From: RBG-16-64-43 sp035288225
GTDB lineage: Bacteria > Chloroflexota > Anaerolineae > Anaerolineales > RBG-16-64-43
Direction: 5' to 3'
Length of the DNA stretch: 30,953 bases
Assembly: GCA_035288225.1 (NCBI GenBank)
Contig: DATEAT010000023.1
Coordinates: forward strand, 1 to 30,953
The translations under genes were made by a program, and so were the position numbers. Each line of letters opens with the position of its first letter. The stretch's first letter is position 1. The notes beneath the pieces are model-generated. The model saw only the letters and a program-made list of their open reading frames with translations. It made no database searches and was not told the origin of the DNA. Positions 1-7,138 of this stretch are shown here, in pieces.

Positions 1-125
1 TCGTTGCAGCCGACCTTGGTACCGGTCAGGCCGAGCCTCTCGCGCAGGACGTCGGCGAGCATCTCCTCCGGGCCGACCTGCACTTGTACGCGCGTTTCAT
101 TGACCCACAACGATAGGTTTTCCAT
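1..125 (-). CDS. 2Fe-2S subunit of xanthine-dehydrogenase-type hydroxylase (partial, N-terminus only)
   Basis: The first 41 codons of a minus-strand gene run off the left edge. The start ATG is at 125-123, three bases after the TAG of the FAD-subunit gene, so the two are translationally adjacent. The visible protein begins MENLSLWVNETRVQV and reaches KVGCN. This is how small [2Fe-2S] subunits of the xanthine dehydrogenase/CO dehydrogenase family begin: a beta-grasp ferredoxin strand, an LADVLRERLGLTGTK segment, then the first cluster Cys of the C-x4-C-x2-C motif. In the family this subunit passes electrons from the molybdenum centre to FAD. The remaining Cys ligands, the second cluster domain and the molybdopterin subunit would lie beyond the window. 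The call rests on 41 residues plus the neighbouring FAD subunit. Confidence 0.82.
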   Translation of the reverse strand, partial: MENLSLWVNETRVQVQVGPEEMLADVLRERLGLTGTKVGCN

Positions 126-128
126 CTG

Positions 129-1055
129 CTACCCTGCTTCCACCGATTCGCCCGGCTCGTGGTCGATCGCGGGCAACTCGCCACCCACCGAGGCGAGCGC
201 CCTCGGGACGATTCGACGCAACAGGACACCTAGCATATGGTGGCGATACTCGGCAGTGGCGCGATGCGCACTGGTGCGAAGTTGGACGTCATCCGCCAGC
301 GCCTCGAGGACCCGCTCGATTCCGACGCCCTTGGACAACTGGCCGCACAACCGTGCCTCGGCCATCAGCGCGCGGCGCGGTGTCGGCCCGCCCGGGCCGA
401 CTGCCAAGCGCGCCTCGGCAACAATGCCCGTCGCGTCCAATCGTAGCCAGAGGGCCATGTTCAGAATGGCGATGGCGATGCCTTGAGGCCGCATGGTGCG
501 CTGAAATGCGCATCCCTCACGCGCTTCGCGCTGCGGGAAGCGAAACCCCACAAGGATGGCGGCACGCCCGCTCAGGGTCGTCCGCCCGGGCGCGAGAAAG
601 AGGCTCTCGAGGGGAACCGTCCGGCGACCACCCGCCTCGGCGACGACCGCCTGCGCTCCAAGCGCGAGCAACGCAATCGTGCCGTCGGCCGCGGGCAAGC
701 CATGCGCCACGTTGCCGCCCAGGGTGGCCACGTTGCGCACCTGAGGCCCCCCGATGAGCGAACAGGCCTCCACCAGGCACGGCGCATGGCGGATCAGCAG
801 AGGATGTTCGACGATGCGGGAATGCGTGGCGGCCGCCCCGATGAAAACCGATCCGTCCGCTTCGCAGATGTCACGCAGCTCGGGGATCCCGGTGACGTCA
901 ACCAGCGCGCGCACGGGGACCTGGCGCCCCTGCTGAAGGTCGAGCAGCAGGTCCGTCCCGCCCGCGATCACGCGCGACTCGCCTGGCGCCTCGGCCAGGT
1001 CTCGCAAAGCCTCATCGACCGTGGTCGGTTGGAGGTACCCATCCCAATAGGTCAT
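129..1055 (-). CDS. FAD-binding subunit of xanthine dehydrogenase family (XdhB/CoxM type)
   Basis: This 308-residue protein has the FAD-binding fold of the middle subunit of molybdenum hydroxylases. The VIAGGTDLLLD segment near residues 30-40 is the family's first FAD/pyrophosphate motif. The IGGPQVRNVATLGGNVAHG segment near residues 102-120 is the second and most diagnostic one. The C-terminal part, including VGPGGPTPRRAL, matches the CO-dehydrogenase flavoprotein C-terminal domain. Length is normal for a separate subunit (about 270-310). It is followed after 3 bases by the 2Fe-2S subunit, so a three-subunit XdhABC-like enzyme is implied, with the Mo subunit outside the window. In this purine-catabolic locus it most likely oxidises hypoxanthine/xanthine. 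The substrate cannot be read from this subunit, and nicotinate or aldehyde relatives are alternatives. The upstream Shine-Dalgarno (GGTAGG) is weak. Confidence 0.9.
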   Translation of the reverse strand: MTYWDGYLQPTTVDEALRDLAEAPGESRVIAGGTDLLLDLQQGRQVPVRALVDVTGIPELRDICEADGSVFIGAAATHSRIVEHPLLIRHAPCLVEACSLIGGPQVRNVATLGGNVAHGLPAADGTIALLALGAQAVVAEAGGRRTVPLESLFLAPGRTTLSGRAAILVGFRFPQREAREGCAFQRTMRPQGIAIAILNMALWLRLDATGIVAEARLAVGPGGPTPRRALMAEARLCGQLSKGVGIERVLEALADDVQLRTSAHRATAEYRHHMLGVLLRRIVPRALASVGGELPAIDHEPGESVEAG

Positions 1056-1119
1056 ATGCCTACCGATCGAGGACAGATGGGCCAGGCGGCGCTTCTCGAT
1101 GAGCGAGGATGCTCAACGC

Positions 1120-1142
1120 CGGCGCAGGTCCACCCTGCGCCG
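1120..1142. repeat. Inverted repeat / hairpin in the gap before the FAD-subunit gene
   Basis: There is a perfect 9-bp stem (1120-1128 with 1134-1142) around a 5-base loop, with core CGGCGCAGG. It lies in the 123-bp gap (1056-1178) between the PLP-enzyme gene and the FAD-subunit gene. No T-run follows on either strand, so an RNA-processing or mRNA-stabilising hairpin is more likely than a strong terminator. The rest of the gap shows nothing recognisable. Confidence 0.45.
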
Positions 1143-1178
1143 ACCCCTGACCCGAGGGGATATGGACCGCGGGCGCCG

Positions 1179-2453
1179 CTAGCCGCGCCCGAGCGAGCTC
1201 TTCAACGCACTCAGCGTCGGTTCAATGACCGGTGCCTCACCGGCCGCTTGCATGGCGCTGCGCACATCCTTCATACCGCTGCCCGTGTTGAGAACTAGCA
1301 CGCGCTCATCCCGGCCGATGAGGCTATCGCGCATCGCCGCCACGAGCCCCGCATAAGCCGCGGCGCCGGCCGGCTCCGCGAAGACGGCCGCGGTCCGAGC
1401 CAGATCGCGCATCGCGGCAAGAATCGACTCATCGCTGACCGCCAGGTACGACCCACCCGTTTCGCGCGCCGCGCGAACAGCGCGCACGCCGTCCCTCGGC
1501 AAATCGACCGAAATGCTGTCGGCCAGGGTCGTCGCGCGAACCGACGTAATCGTCTCCCCGCCGCTGACGAAGGCGTTGTAGATCGCCGCCGATCCGGTTG
1601 ATTGCACTCCGTACAAGCGAGGTATGTGCTCGATCCAACCTAGAGCCTGCAAGTCTTTGAAGCCCTTGTGCAGACCGCTGATGATGTTGCCGTCGCCCAC
1701 CGAGACAAAGACCGCGTCCGGCACATCCCAGACCGGCTTGGGGGCGGATGTGGGCTGGGTCATCATCGAGAATTGTTCTGCGATCTCAAACGCAGCGGTC
1801 TTCTTGCCCTCGACCGTGAAAGGATTGTAGCCCGTGCTGCGGCAGTACCATCCGAACGCGTTCGACGCCTCAAGCGCCAGATCAAACGCCTGGTCGTAGG
1901 TTCCGTTCACCAGCATGACCCGCGCGCCGAAAATGAGCAGCTGGGCCACTTTGGCCGGGGGCGCACTCTTGGGGGCGAAGATGACCGCCGGCCTGCCTGC
2001 CGCGGCGGCCATTCCCGCCAAAGCAGCGCCAGCATTGCCAGTGGAGGCGGTGACGATAATGTCGGCTGCGATTTCTTGTGCGCGCGCCACGGCCACTGCG
2101 CTGGCGCGATCTTTGAAGGAGGCCGTCGGGTTGCGGCCATCATCCTTGAGCCACACCTGGGCAAGCCCGGCGAGCTGGGCAAGACGCGCCGGGTGGAGCA
2201 TCGGCGTCCATCCCACGGCATGCAGCGCAGTGCCCTCGTGCCCGGGGTCGTCGACCGGAAGGAGCGGCAGGTAGCGCCAAATGGACAACTCGCGAGAGGC
2301 GGTAATCGATGCGGGCGAAGCCAACCGGCGGATCGCCGCGTAATCGAGCACCACATCCAGGTTGCCGCCATCCTTTGGGCAGGTGTACGTCACCTCGCGC
2401 GGCCCATACTCAGCCGCGCACAGTGAGCATCGGTATCCGAGGAAGGTGCCCAT
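1179..2453 (-). CDS. Threonine-synthase-like PLP-dependent lyase
   Basis: This is a 424-residue fold-type II PLP enzyme of the threonine synthase/cysteate synthase family. The N-terminus carries a small zinc-ribbon-like segment (C9-x2-C12, C25; the usual fourth Cys position reads Asp in CPKDGGN). The PLP lysine is in the GRNPTASFKDRA motif (K114). The phosphate-binding loop is TASTGNAGAALAG. The C-terminal NTGSGMKD is typical of the family. I chose ATG 2453, which begins just before the zinc ribbon; a GTG at 2498 would add 15 unremarkable residues and has a GAGG five bases upstream, so it remains possible. True threonine synthase normally sits with homoserine genes. Here it lies between DUF1116 and xanthine-dehydrogenase genes in a purine locus, where E. 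coli has YgeX (diaminopropionate ammonia-lyase). A beta-elimination role on an amino or ureido acid is therefore inferred; plain threonine synthase is the alternative. Confidence 0.8.
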   Translation of the reverse strand: MGTFLGYRCSLCAAEYGPREVTYTCPKDGGNLDVVLDYAAIRRLASPASITASRELSIWRYLPLLPVDDPGHEGTALHAVGWTPMLHPARLAQLAGLAQVWLKDDGRNPTASFKDRASAVAVARAQEIAADIIVTASTGNAGAALAGMAAAAGRPAVIFAPKSAPPAKVAQLLIFGARVMLVNGTYDQAFDLALEASNAFGWYCRSTGYNPFTVEGKKTAAFEIAEQFSMMTQPTSAPKPVWDVPDAVFVSVGDGNIISGLHKGFKDLQALGWIEHIPRLYGVQSTGSAAIYNAFVSGGETITSVRATTLADSISVDLPRDGVRAVRAARETGGSYLAVSDESILAAMRDLARTAAVFAEPAGAAAYAGLVAAMRDSLIGRDERVLVLNTGSGMKDVRSAMQAAGEAPVIEPTLSALKSSLGRG

Positions 2454-2507
2454 CGTCACCGACCCAGCCCGTCCGACCGGTCGAATCCCGGCATGCACAA
2501 CACCTCG

Positions 2508-3779
2508 TCACGCATGGATAGATCCCGCCTGGTGCGATTTGGCGAAGGCTCGCAATGCGGCCTCGAACGCCTCCATCGGCGCGCGCGCTTCCCCGATGCC
2601 AATCTTACCTCCGTCTTTATGAGCCGTCGCTGTGTCAAGAATCGGGGTGACCCCCATCTTCAGGACTTTGCGAATGTCAATTCCCAAAGGCACGCCGCGG
2701 AAATCGAGGTTGGGGATGGTCCACGCCTCGTGCTGCCCAGCGCAGAAGCCGTATGCCTCCTCCGTCTTCCGCAGCGCCTCAGCGTACGTGCCGCCGAACG
2801 CAGCCTCTTGCGCGGGCGCAGCGGCGTGAATCAATCCGCCCAAACCAACCGTCTCGACAATGCTGCTATCCCCAATATCCGGAGTCGCGTCGGCCTCAGT
2901 CCATTCCGGAGAGAAGAACACGGTCTTGATCGGCTGGGCCGGCCCCGTGAACCATCGATCTCCGAGCGAGCTGATCTTGATCCCAAACTCAACGCCGTTC
3001 CTCGCCATCGTCGTCACAACGGTCGAATAGGGGATGTTCTTGGCCGGCTCCACCATGGAGCGCGCCGCGGCCATGATGACGTGCAGCGCGAAGATGTCAG
3101 CCGAGAGAAGAAAGTCGAAAACCCGGCCGAGCACATCCTTGGACGCATCCAGGCGCACCAGGTGCGGCGCGAGCTCGCGGGTCAGGAGGGTTGTGGCCGC
3201 CCCACACCGGCCGTGGCCCTCATCGCCCATCTGGATAGCCCGCCCGATCAATTGGCGCAGGTTGATCCCACCGGCGGCCTGCAGACCGGCATCCAAGACC
3301 GGGCCCAGTTCCTCTTGCATCCACCGTGCGTGGCGAATACTTCCCTCGTCGTATGTGCCCCAGCCGAATCCGGTGGGCGAGGCCCCCTCGTGCGGGACAC
3401 AGTATGCAACATTGCCGAAGGCCTCGTTGCGCACGATGTGAACCGGCATGGAGGCGCTGGTGATGCCCGTCATTCCCCCGACGGCGCCGTAGTGGTGGCA
3501 AGGGGCCAGCGTCAGCCGGCCCGAAGCGGCCAGCGCGTCCGCCTCAGTCACATCGGAGGCCAAACCCTCATAGAGAATGGCGCCTCGGATTCCATTGCGC
3601 ATGGGCTGACACATGCGGCCCCACTCGATCGGCGGGCCCGCGTGCAAGATCGTGTGGCGGGTCATGCCTGGAATCACATCCAGAGCCGTCTTGCATCCGA
3701 TCCAGACCGGCTGTCCGGCGTTCAGCGTCTCGACGACCTTCTGATTGGCCCGTTCGATGTTGTCACGGATGTCGGTCAC
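2508..3779 (-). CDS. DUF1116 family protein (YlbE/AllG-like)
   Basis: This 423-residue protein is recognisable as DUF1116. The diagnostic stretches are PVWIGCKTALDVIPGM near the N-terminus, LTLAPCHHYGAVGGMTGITSASMPVHIV in the first third, MGDEGHGRCGAATTLL near residues 204-220 and GGKIGIGEARAPMEAF close to the end. In E. coli the homologue AllG (YlbE), with AllF (FdrA) and AllH (DUF2877), has been assigned to oxamate carbamoyltransferase of allantoin fermentation, working with carbamate kinase AllK. The start is GTG at 3779, preceded by AGGAGG four bases away and 8 bases after the stop of the small FdrA-tail gene. The FdrA/DUF1116 pairing and the carbamate kinase upstream in the operon fit a carbamoyl-transfer role. 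The actual substrate is unknown, and no DUF2877 protein is in view. Confidence 0.88.
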   Translation of the reverse strand: MTDIRDNIERANQKVVETLNAGQPVWIGCKTALDVIPGMTRHTILHAGPPIEWGRMCQPMRNGIRGAILYEGLASDVTEADALAASGRLTLAPCHHYGAVGGMTGITSASMPVHIVRNEAFGNVAYCVPHEGASPTGFGWGTYDEGSIRHARWMQEELGPVLDAGLQAAGGINLRQLIGRAIQMGDEGHGRCGAATTLLTRELAPHLVRLDASKDVLGRVFDFLLSADIFALHVIMAAARSMVEPAKNIPYSTVVTTMARNGVEFGIKISSLGDRWFTGPAQPIKTVFFSPEWTEADATPDIGDSSIVETVGLGGLIHAAAPAQEAAFGGTYAEALRKTEEAYGFCAGQHEAWTIPNLDFRGVPLGIDIRKVLKMGVTPILDTATAHKDGGKIGIGEARAPMEAFEAALRAFAKSHQAGSIHA

Positions 3780-3787
3780 CCGGCCTC

Positions 3788-3976
3788 CTAGAGAAGTTCG
3801 TCCAACAGGCGCGCGATGTCTTGCGGATTGTCGCGCGGCGGCTGCCAGCGAACCACAACCACCTCGATACCTTGTCGCCGAAGTGACTCCTCGAACACCT
3901 CGACGCCCATGTTGACGACCACCTTATTCTCGCCCAGTAATTGGGCGGCAGGCAGGGAGTGCGCCTCGTCAGCCAT
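3788..3976 (-). CDS. Small protein equivalent to the C-terminal tail of FdrA
   Basis: A 62-residue ORF contains VVNMGVEVFEESLRRQGI followed by VVRWQPPR. This resembles the 'NxGLxxFxexLxxqGxxVxxvdWxPP' tail that I recall closing full-length FdrA proteins (about 555 residues in E. coli). Its ATG (3976-3974) overlaps the TGA of fdrA (3971-3969) by 8 bases as ATGGCTGA, so it would be made by coupled translation in a different frame. The DUF1116 gene follows after 8 bases. It is therefore either a genuinely separate small subunit of the FdrA/DUF1116 complex or the result of a frameshift in a once-fused gene. Codon use looks like that of its neighbours, and the in-frame ORF has its own start, which favours a real gene. 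Confidence 0.72.
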   Translation of the reverse strand: MADEAHSLPAAQLLGENKVVVNMGVEVFEESLRRQGIEVVVVRWQPPRDNPQDIARLLDELL

Positions 3977-5495
3977 TGCTCACCTTGATGCCCGTAGCCA
4001 GCTCAGCCGCCAGACGTGCGGCGGCCGCATGGCTCACCGCAACCGTCACCCCGGACCGCTCGAGAGACAATCGCTGCCGGTCCAAATCCTGCGGGTCTTC
4101 GTGCGTGCCACACACGGAGGCGAGGACTATGGGTCCTTGCCCGTGGGCGGCACGTGCTTTCTGCAGCGCTGCAACCACCGCTCCTGCCGGGTCTGGGTGG
4201 CACCCCCAACCCAGGACAACATCGAGCAGCAAGATAGCGACCGATGTGTCTGCGAAGGCTTGGTCGATCTCCAGCGCTCGCAGGCGCGGGTCAATGAAAG
4301 GATGGGCGCGGGCCTGGGTGTACTCTTCTGCGCCCAGGTCCAGCAACAAGTGTCCCGCCGGGCGCTCTTTCAACGGCTGTTCCAGGTTCGTCGCCGCCGT
4401 GAGACCCTGTTGCGAGAGAATGTGCGCTGCCTCGCCGCACAAGCTGCCGCCGGCGAACAGGCCTCGCACGGCCCAACGCGAGGGCATGAGTTGCCTGACC
4501 GATGCCCGGACCTCTGCAAGATGACCCTCATGGCTGTTGCCCAGCGCCCATTCGAGCCCTGCCAGTTGCACCGCCGCCAGAGCGCAGCCCTCGAACGTAT
4601 CGGCCGACACGGCACCCCTGAGGCGCAGGTCGCCGATCTCGCCCGAAATGAAATCCACGACCGTCGCTCGGCCGCTGGCACGCGCGGCGTCAAGCACCCG
4701 CCGCTGCGCAACGAGCGAGGCGGATTTGGCTAGTATGACAATTACCCGCGTTTGCGGGTCCTGGCTCAACCTGCGAACCGCAGCTTCGGCCATCAGGCCA
4801 TTCAGCGGGTGCCGCATGTCACGTCCGCCCACTCCAATGGCCTGCGAGATACCGCCGCCGGCGCGATGCACAAGCGTTGTGACCTCCTGCAAACCGCTGC
4901 CGGAGGCGCTGACCAGGCCGATGCTCCCTCTGCGGACCTGATTGGCGAAGCCCAATCCACACCCATCCAGGATGGCCGTCCCGCAGTCGGGCCCCATCAT
5001 CAGCAGGCCCCGCTCGACGGCCAAGGTCTTGAGGGCCAATTCGTCTTCGAGCGAGACGTGCTGGCTGAAACAAAACACGTGGCGCCCGCGCTCCAAAGCT
5101 GCGCGCGCCGGCGCGGCGGCATGTTCCCCGGGCAGCGAAATCGACACCAAGCGAGCATCGGGCCTTGCGTCGAGCGCCACCTCCAGCCGGGTGTATCCAG
5201 CCGCGTTCGCCTGCCGGCGGGTCTGCTGCTTCATCCGCTCCTCGAGGCGGGCCATGAACTCCGCTTCGCCGAGCGAACCTTCAAGCTCCACGGCGATAAT
5301 CAGGTCTCTCGGGGTGGCATGATGCGCCTCGCCGGTGAGCAGACCAACCTGCTCCAGGATACGGCGATTGCTCTCAGTGCCCATAACGATGACAGCCTGC
5401 CGGACTCCCGGCCAGCCCGAGGCGTCATTCGACAGATTCATGAGTACGAGCGAATCAAGGTATTCGTTGCGCAGAAGGCGTGCGAACTTCGTCAT
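3969..5495 (-). CDS. fdrA: FdrA family protein (AllF-like, succinyl-CoA-synthetase-related)
   Basis: This 508-residue protein matches FdrA. The N-terminal segment NEYLDSLVLM...VIVMGTESNRRILEQVGLL (about residues 10-53) is characteristic of the family. The central CoA-ligase-like Rossmann region has MMGPDCGTAILDGCGLGFAN (about 166-184) and GSIGLVSASGSGLQEVT (190-206), followed by GVGGRDM. The second half is the ligase-like domain found in succinyl-CoA synthetase relatives. E. coli FdrA (AllF) is reported as a subunit of oxamate carbamoyltransferase. The protein stops about 50 residues short of the usual length, and the missing tail is encoded by the next small gene. Its ATG overlaps the TGA of the upstream amidohydrolase (ATGA at 5495-5492), so the genes are co-translated. 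Confidence 0.88.
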   Translation of the reverse strand: MTKFARLLRNEYLDSLVLMNLSNDASGWPGVRQAVIVMGTESNRRILEQVGLLTGEAHHATPRDLIIAVELEGSLGEAEFMARLEERMKQQTRRQANAAGYTRLEVALDARPDARLVSISLPGEHAAAPARAALERGRHVFCFSQHVSLEDELALKTLAVERGLLMMGPDCGTAILDGCGLGFANQVRRGSIGLVSASGSGLQEVTTLVHRAGGGISQAIGVGGRDMRHPLNGLMAEAAVRRLSQDPQTRVIVILAKSASLVAQRRVLDAARASGRATVVDFISGEIGDLRLRGAVSADTFEGCALAAVQLAGLEWALGNSHEGHLAEVRASVRQLMPSRWAVRGLFAGGSLCGEAAHILSQQGLTAATNLEQPLKERPAGHLLLDLGAEEYTQARAHPFIDPRLRALEIDQAFADTSVAILLLDVVLGWGCHPDPAGAVVAALQKARAAHGQGPIVLASVCGTHEDPQDLDRQRLSLERSGVTVAVSHAAAARLAAELATGIKVSNG

Positions 5496-6865
5496 CGATC
5501 GGTCGGTGCCACGCCCGCGCGCCGCGCCACACGCACGCGCTCAGCGCACGCTTCAGCCCGATGCTGCCCGTCCGCGATGAGGCCGTCTTCATCAAGGAAG
5601 GTCACCCGGCCCTCCCGCAGCAGGAACTCGCCATCCACCATGACGTGGGTGACGTCGGCACCGGTGGCCGAGTAGACGAGGGCCGCCACGGGATCGTGCA
5701 CCGGAGTGTTGTGCGGGCGCCGCATGTCCACCAGGATCAGGTCGGCCTGCTTGCCAACCTCCAGAGATCCAATCCGGTCTTCGAGGTGAAGCGCGCGGGC
5801 GCCGTGAATAGTCGCCATTTCCAGGACGTCCGGGGCCGGCGTGGCGAGCGGGTCGAGCGTCCCGACCTTCTGCAGCAACCCGGCGAACTTCATCGCCTCT
5901 AACATGTCGTTGCTATTGTTCGGGTTGTCGGTTCCCAGCGCGACATTGACGCCGGCCGCCTGGAGCTTGGTGATTGGGGCAATGCCCGAAGCCAACAGCA
6001 TATTGGCGGTCGGGTTGTAGACCACCGTGGCCTGTGCTTGCGCCAGAAGGTCGATCTCCCGGTCGGAGATCCAAACCGAGTGGACCGACTGAAACGCGTC
6101 GCTCAGCGCACCCATGTCGTGGAACGCCTCCAGGTAGCCCTTGCCGAGGCGCTCGACCATCGCCTCGTGCTCCCTCTTCGATTCCGCCACGTGGGTATGC
6201 ATTCCAACGCCGGTATCCCGCATGACCTTCAACGCACGCTGGATGGAGTCTTCACTGCAGTAAAGCAAATTGATGGGGCTGACCACGACGCCCAAGCGGC
6301 CCTGCCCGTGCCAGGTGCGGATCATGCGGCGGCACTCGGCCTCGATTCGCTCCGGGAGGTCGATGAAGTCCGGGGGCGAGACGAAGCGGATATCGGAAAA
6401 CCCGCACGCAAACGTGACCCTCAGGCCGCTTGTCGTCGCAGCCCGCGCCGCGCAATCATAGTGGTGATTGTGGTAGGTGGGGTAATTCTGGTTGTCGATG
6501 AGCGAGGTGGTGCCGCTGCGCAAGCACTCAACGTAACCCAGCAATGAGGCCGTGTACGCATCCTCTTCGTCCATAGCGGTGAGCCACGGCCAGACCGTCT
6601 CCTGCAGCCAGTCGAGCAGGATGCGGTCCATCCCCAGGCCGCGCATGATGTAGTAGGCGGTGTGCGTGTGGGCATTGATCAGCCCCGGCATGACCACCTG
6701 GCCGCGCGCATCCACCACGGTCTCGGCCGAGGCGTCCGCCATCTCCGCCGCGGATCCAATCCGTGCAATCCGCCCGTCCACGACAAGGATCGCCCCGTCC
6801 GGGATGATCTCCCGTCGCGGGTTGACCGTGACCACCGTCCCGTGAGTAATAAGAGTCGCTGTCAT
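5492..6865 (-). CDS. Metal-dependent amidohydrolase, SsnA/Atz/TrzN-like deaminase
   Basis: This 457-residue protein belongs to the amidohydrolase superfamily, cytosine-deaminase/Atz branch. The metal and catalytic residues are all present: H66-x-H68 in NAHTHT, H225 and E228 in HTHVAES, H262 in VHSVWIS, and D313 in LGTDNPNNSND. The C-terminal composite sheet ends with KQADLILVDMRRPHNTPVHDPVAALVY. The family deaminates or dechlorinates purine, pyrimidine and triazine rings. In E. coli the related SsnA lies in the anaerobic purine locus. Here the gene leads the FdrA/DUF1116 group, overlapping fdrA by 4 bases, and is separated from the transporter genes by a 273-bp gap, so it may also have its own promoter. 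The substrate (guanine, an oxidised purine, or a ring-opened ureido/amidino compound) cannot be decided from sequence. Confidence 0.87.
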   Translation of the reverse strand: MTATLITHGTVVTVNPRREIIPDGAILVVDGRIARIGSAAEMADASAETVVDARGQVVMPGLINAHTHTAYYIMRGLGMDRILLDWLQETVWPWLTAMDEEDAYTASLLGYVECLRSGTTSLIDNQNYPTYHNHHYDCAARAATTSGLRVTFACGFSDIRFVSPPDFIDLPERIEAECRRMIRTWHGQGRLGVVVSPINLLYCSEDSIQRALKVMRDTGVGMHTHVAESKREHEAMVERLGKGYLEAFHDMGALSDAFQSVHSVWISDREIDLLAQAQATVVYNPTANMLLASGIAPITKLQAAGVNVALGTDNPNNSNDMLEAMKFAGLLQKVGTLDPLATPAPDVLEMATIHGARALHLEDRIGSLEVGKQADLILVDMRRPHNTPVHDPVAALVYSATGADVTHVMVDGEFLLREGRVTFLDEDGLIADGQHRAEACAERVRVARRAGVAPTDR

Positions 6866-7138
6866 AGGGGTCTTCGAGTCCGCTCAGGGATCTTGATGTC
6901 AAATCTCGCGGTCAGGTCACCGACAGGGCCAGAGAAATCTCCGGGTAGTATTCGGTCGCAATGGGCTTGCGTGGCCATCGAATGTGTCGCCCTCGATGCC
7001 TCTATTGGTTGCCCGGCATGGGCCGCCGGAAACATGCAGCGGCGCGCCCGCCTTGGAACGACAGGGGCCCCCCCGCGACGAATATCGAAGAAGCCTCGGC
7101 GTTCGGCGGCCACCGGCACACATTTGACGAGCCGCGGG
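6866..7138. other. Gap of 273 bp inside the catabolic gene set
   Basis: This is the largest gap within the minus-strand locus, lying between the last permease and the second amidohydrolase. A minus-strand TTGACA occurs close to the amidohydrolase start (in the complement of 6890-6910), but the hexamer 17 bases further on (ACTCGA) is a poor -10, so I do not call a promoter. Open frames here on both strands look non-coding: Arg/Pro/Gly-rich with no family resemblance. No terminator hairpin with a T-run was seen after the permease stop. Confidence 0.4.

Noticed and set aside
2493..3791. 432-codon open frame opposite the DUF1116 gene
   Set aside because: It has low-complexity Arg-rich composition, and the real gene is on the minus strand with strong family motifs.
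6868..6890. GGTCTTCGAGTCC resembling a tRNA T-arm
   Set aside because: No acceptor, anticodon or D-arm could be fitted around it.
6890..6910. TTGACA as a promoter for the amidohydrolase/FdrA part
   Set aside because: The -10 at 17-base spacing is ACTCGA, which is too poor, and the start site would fall almost on the ATG.
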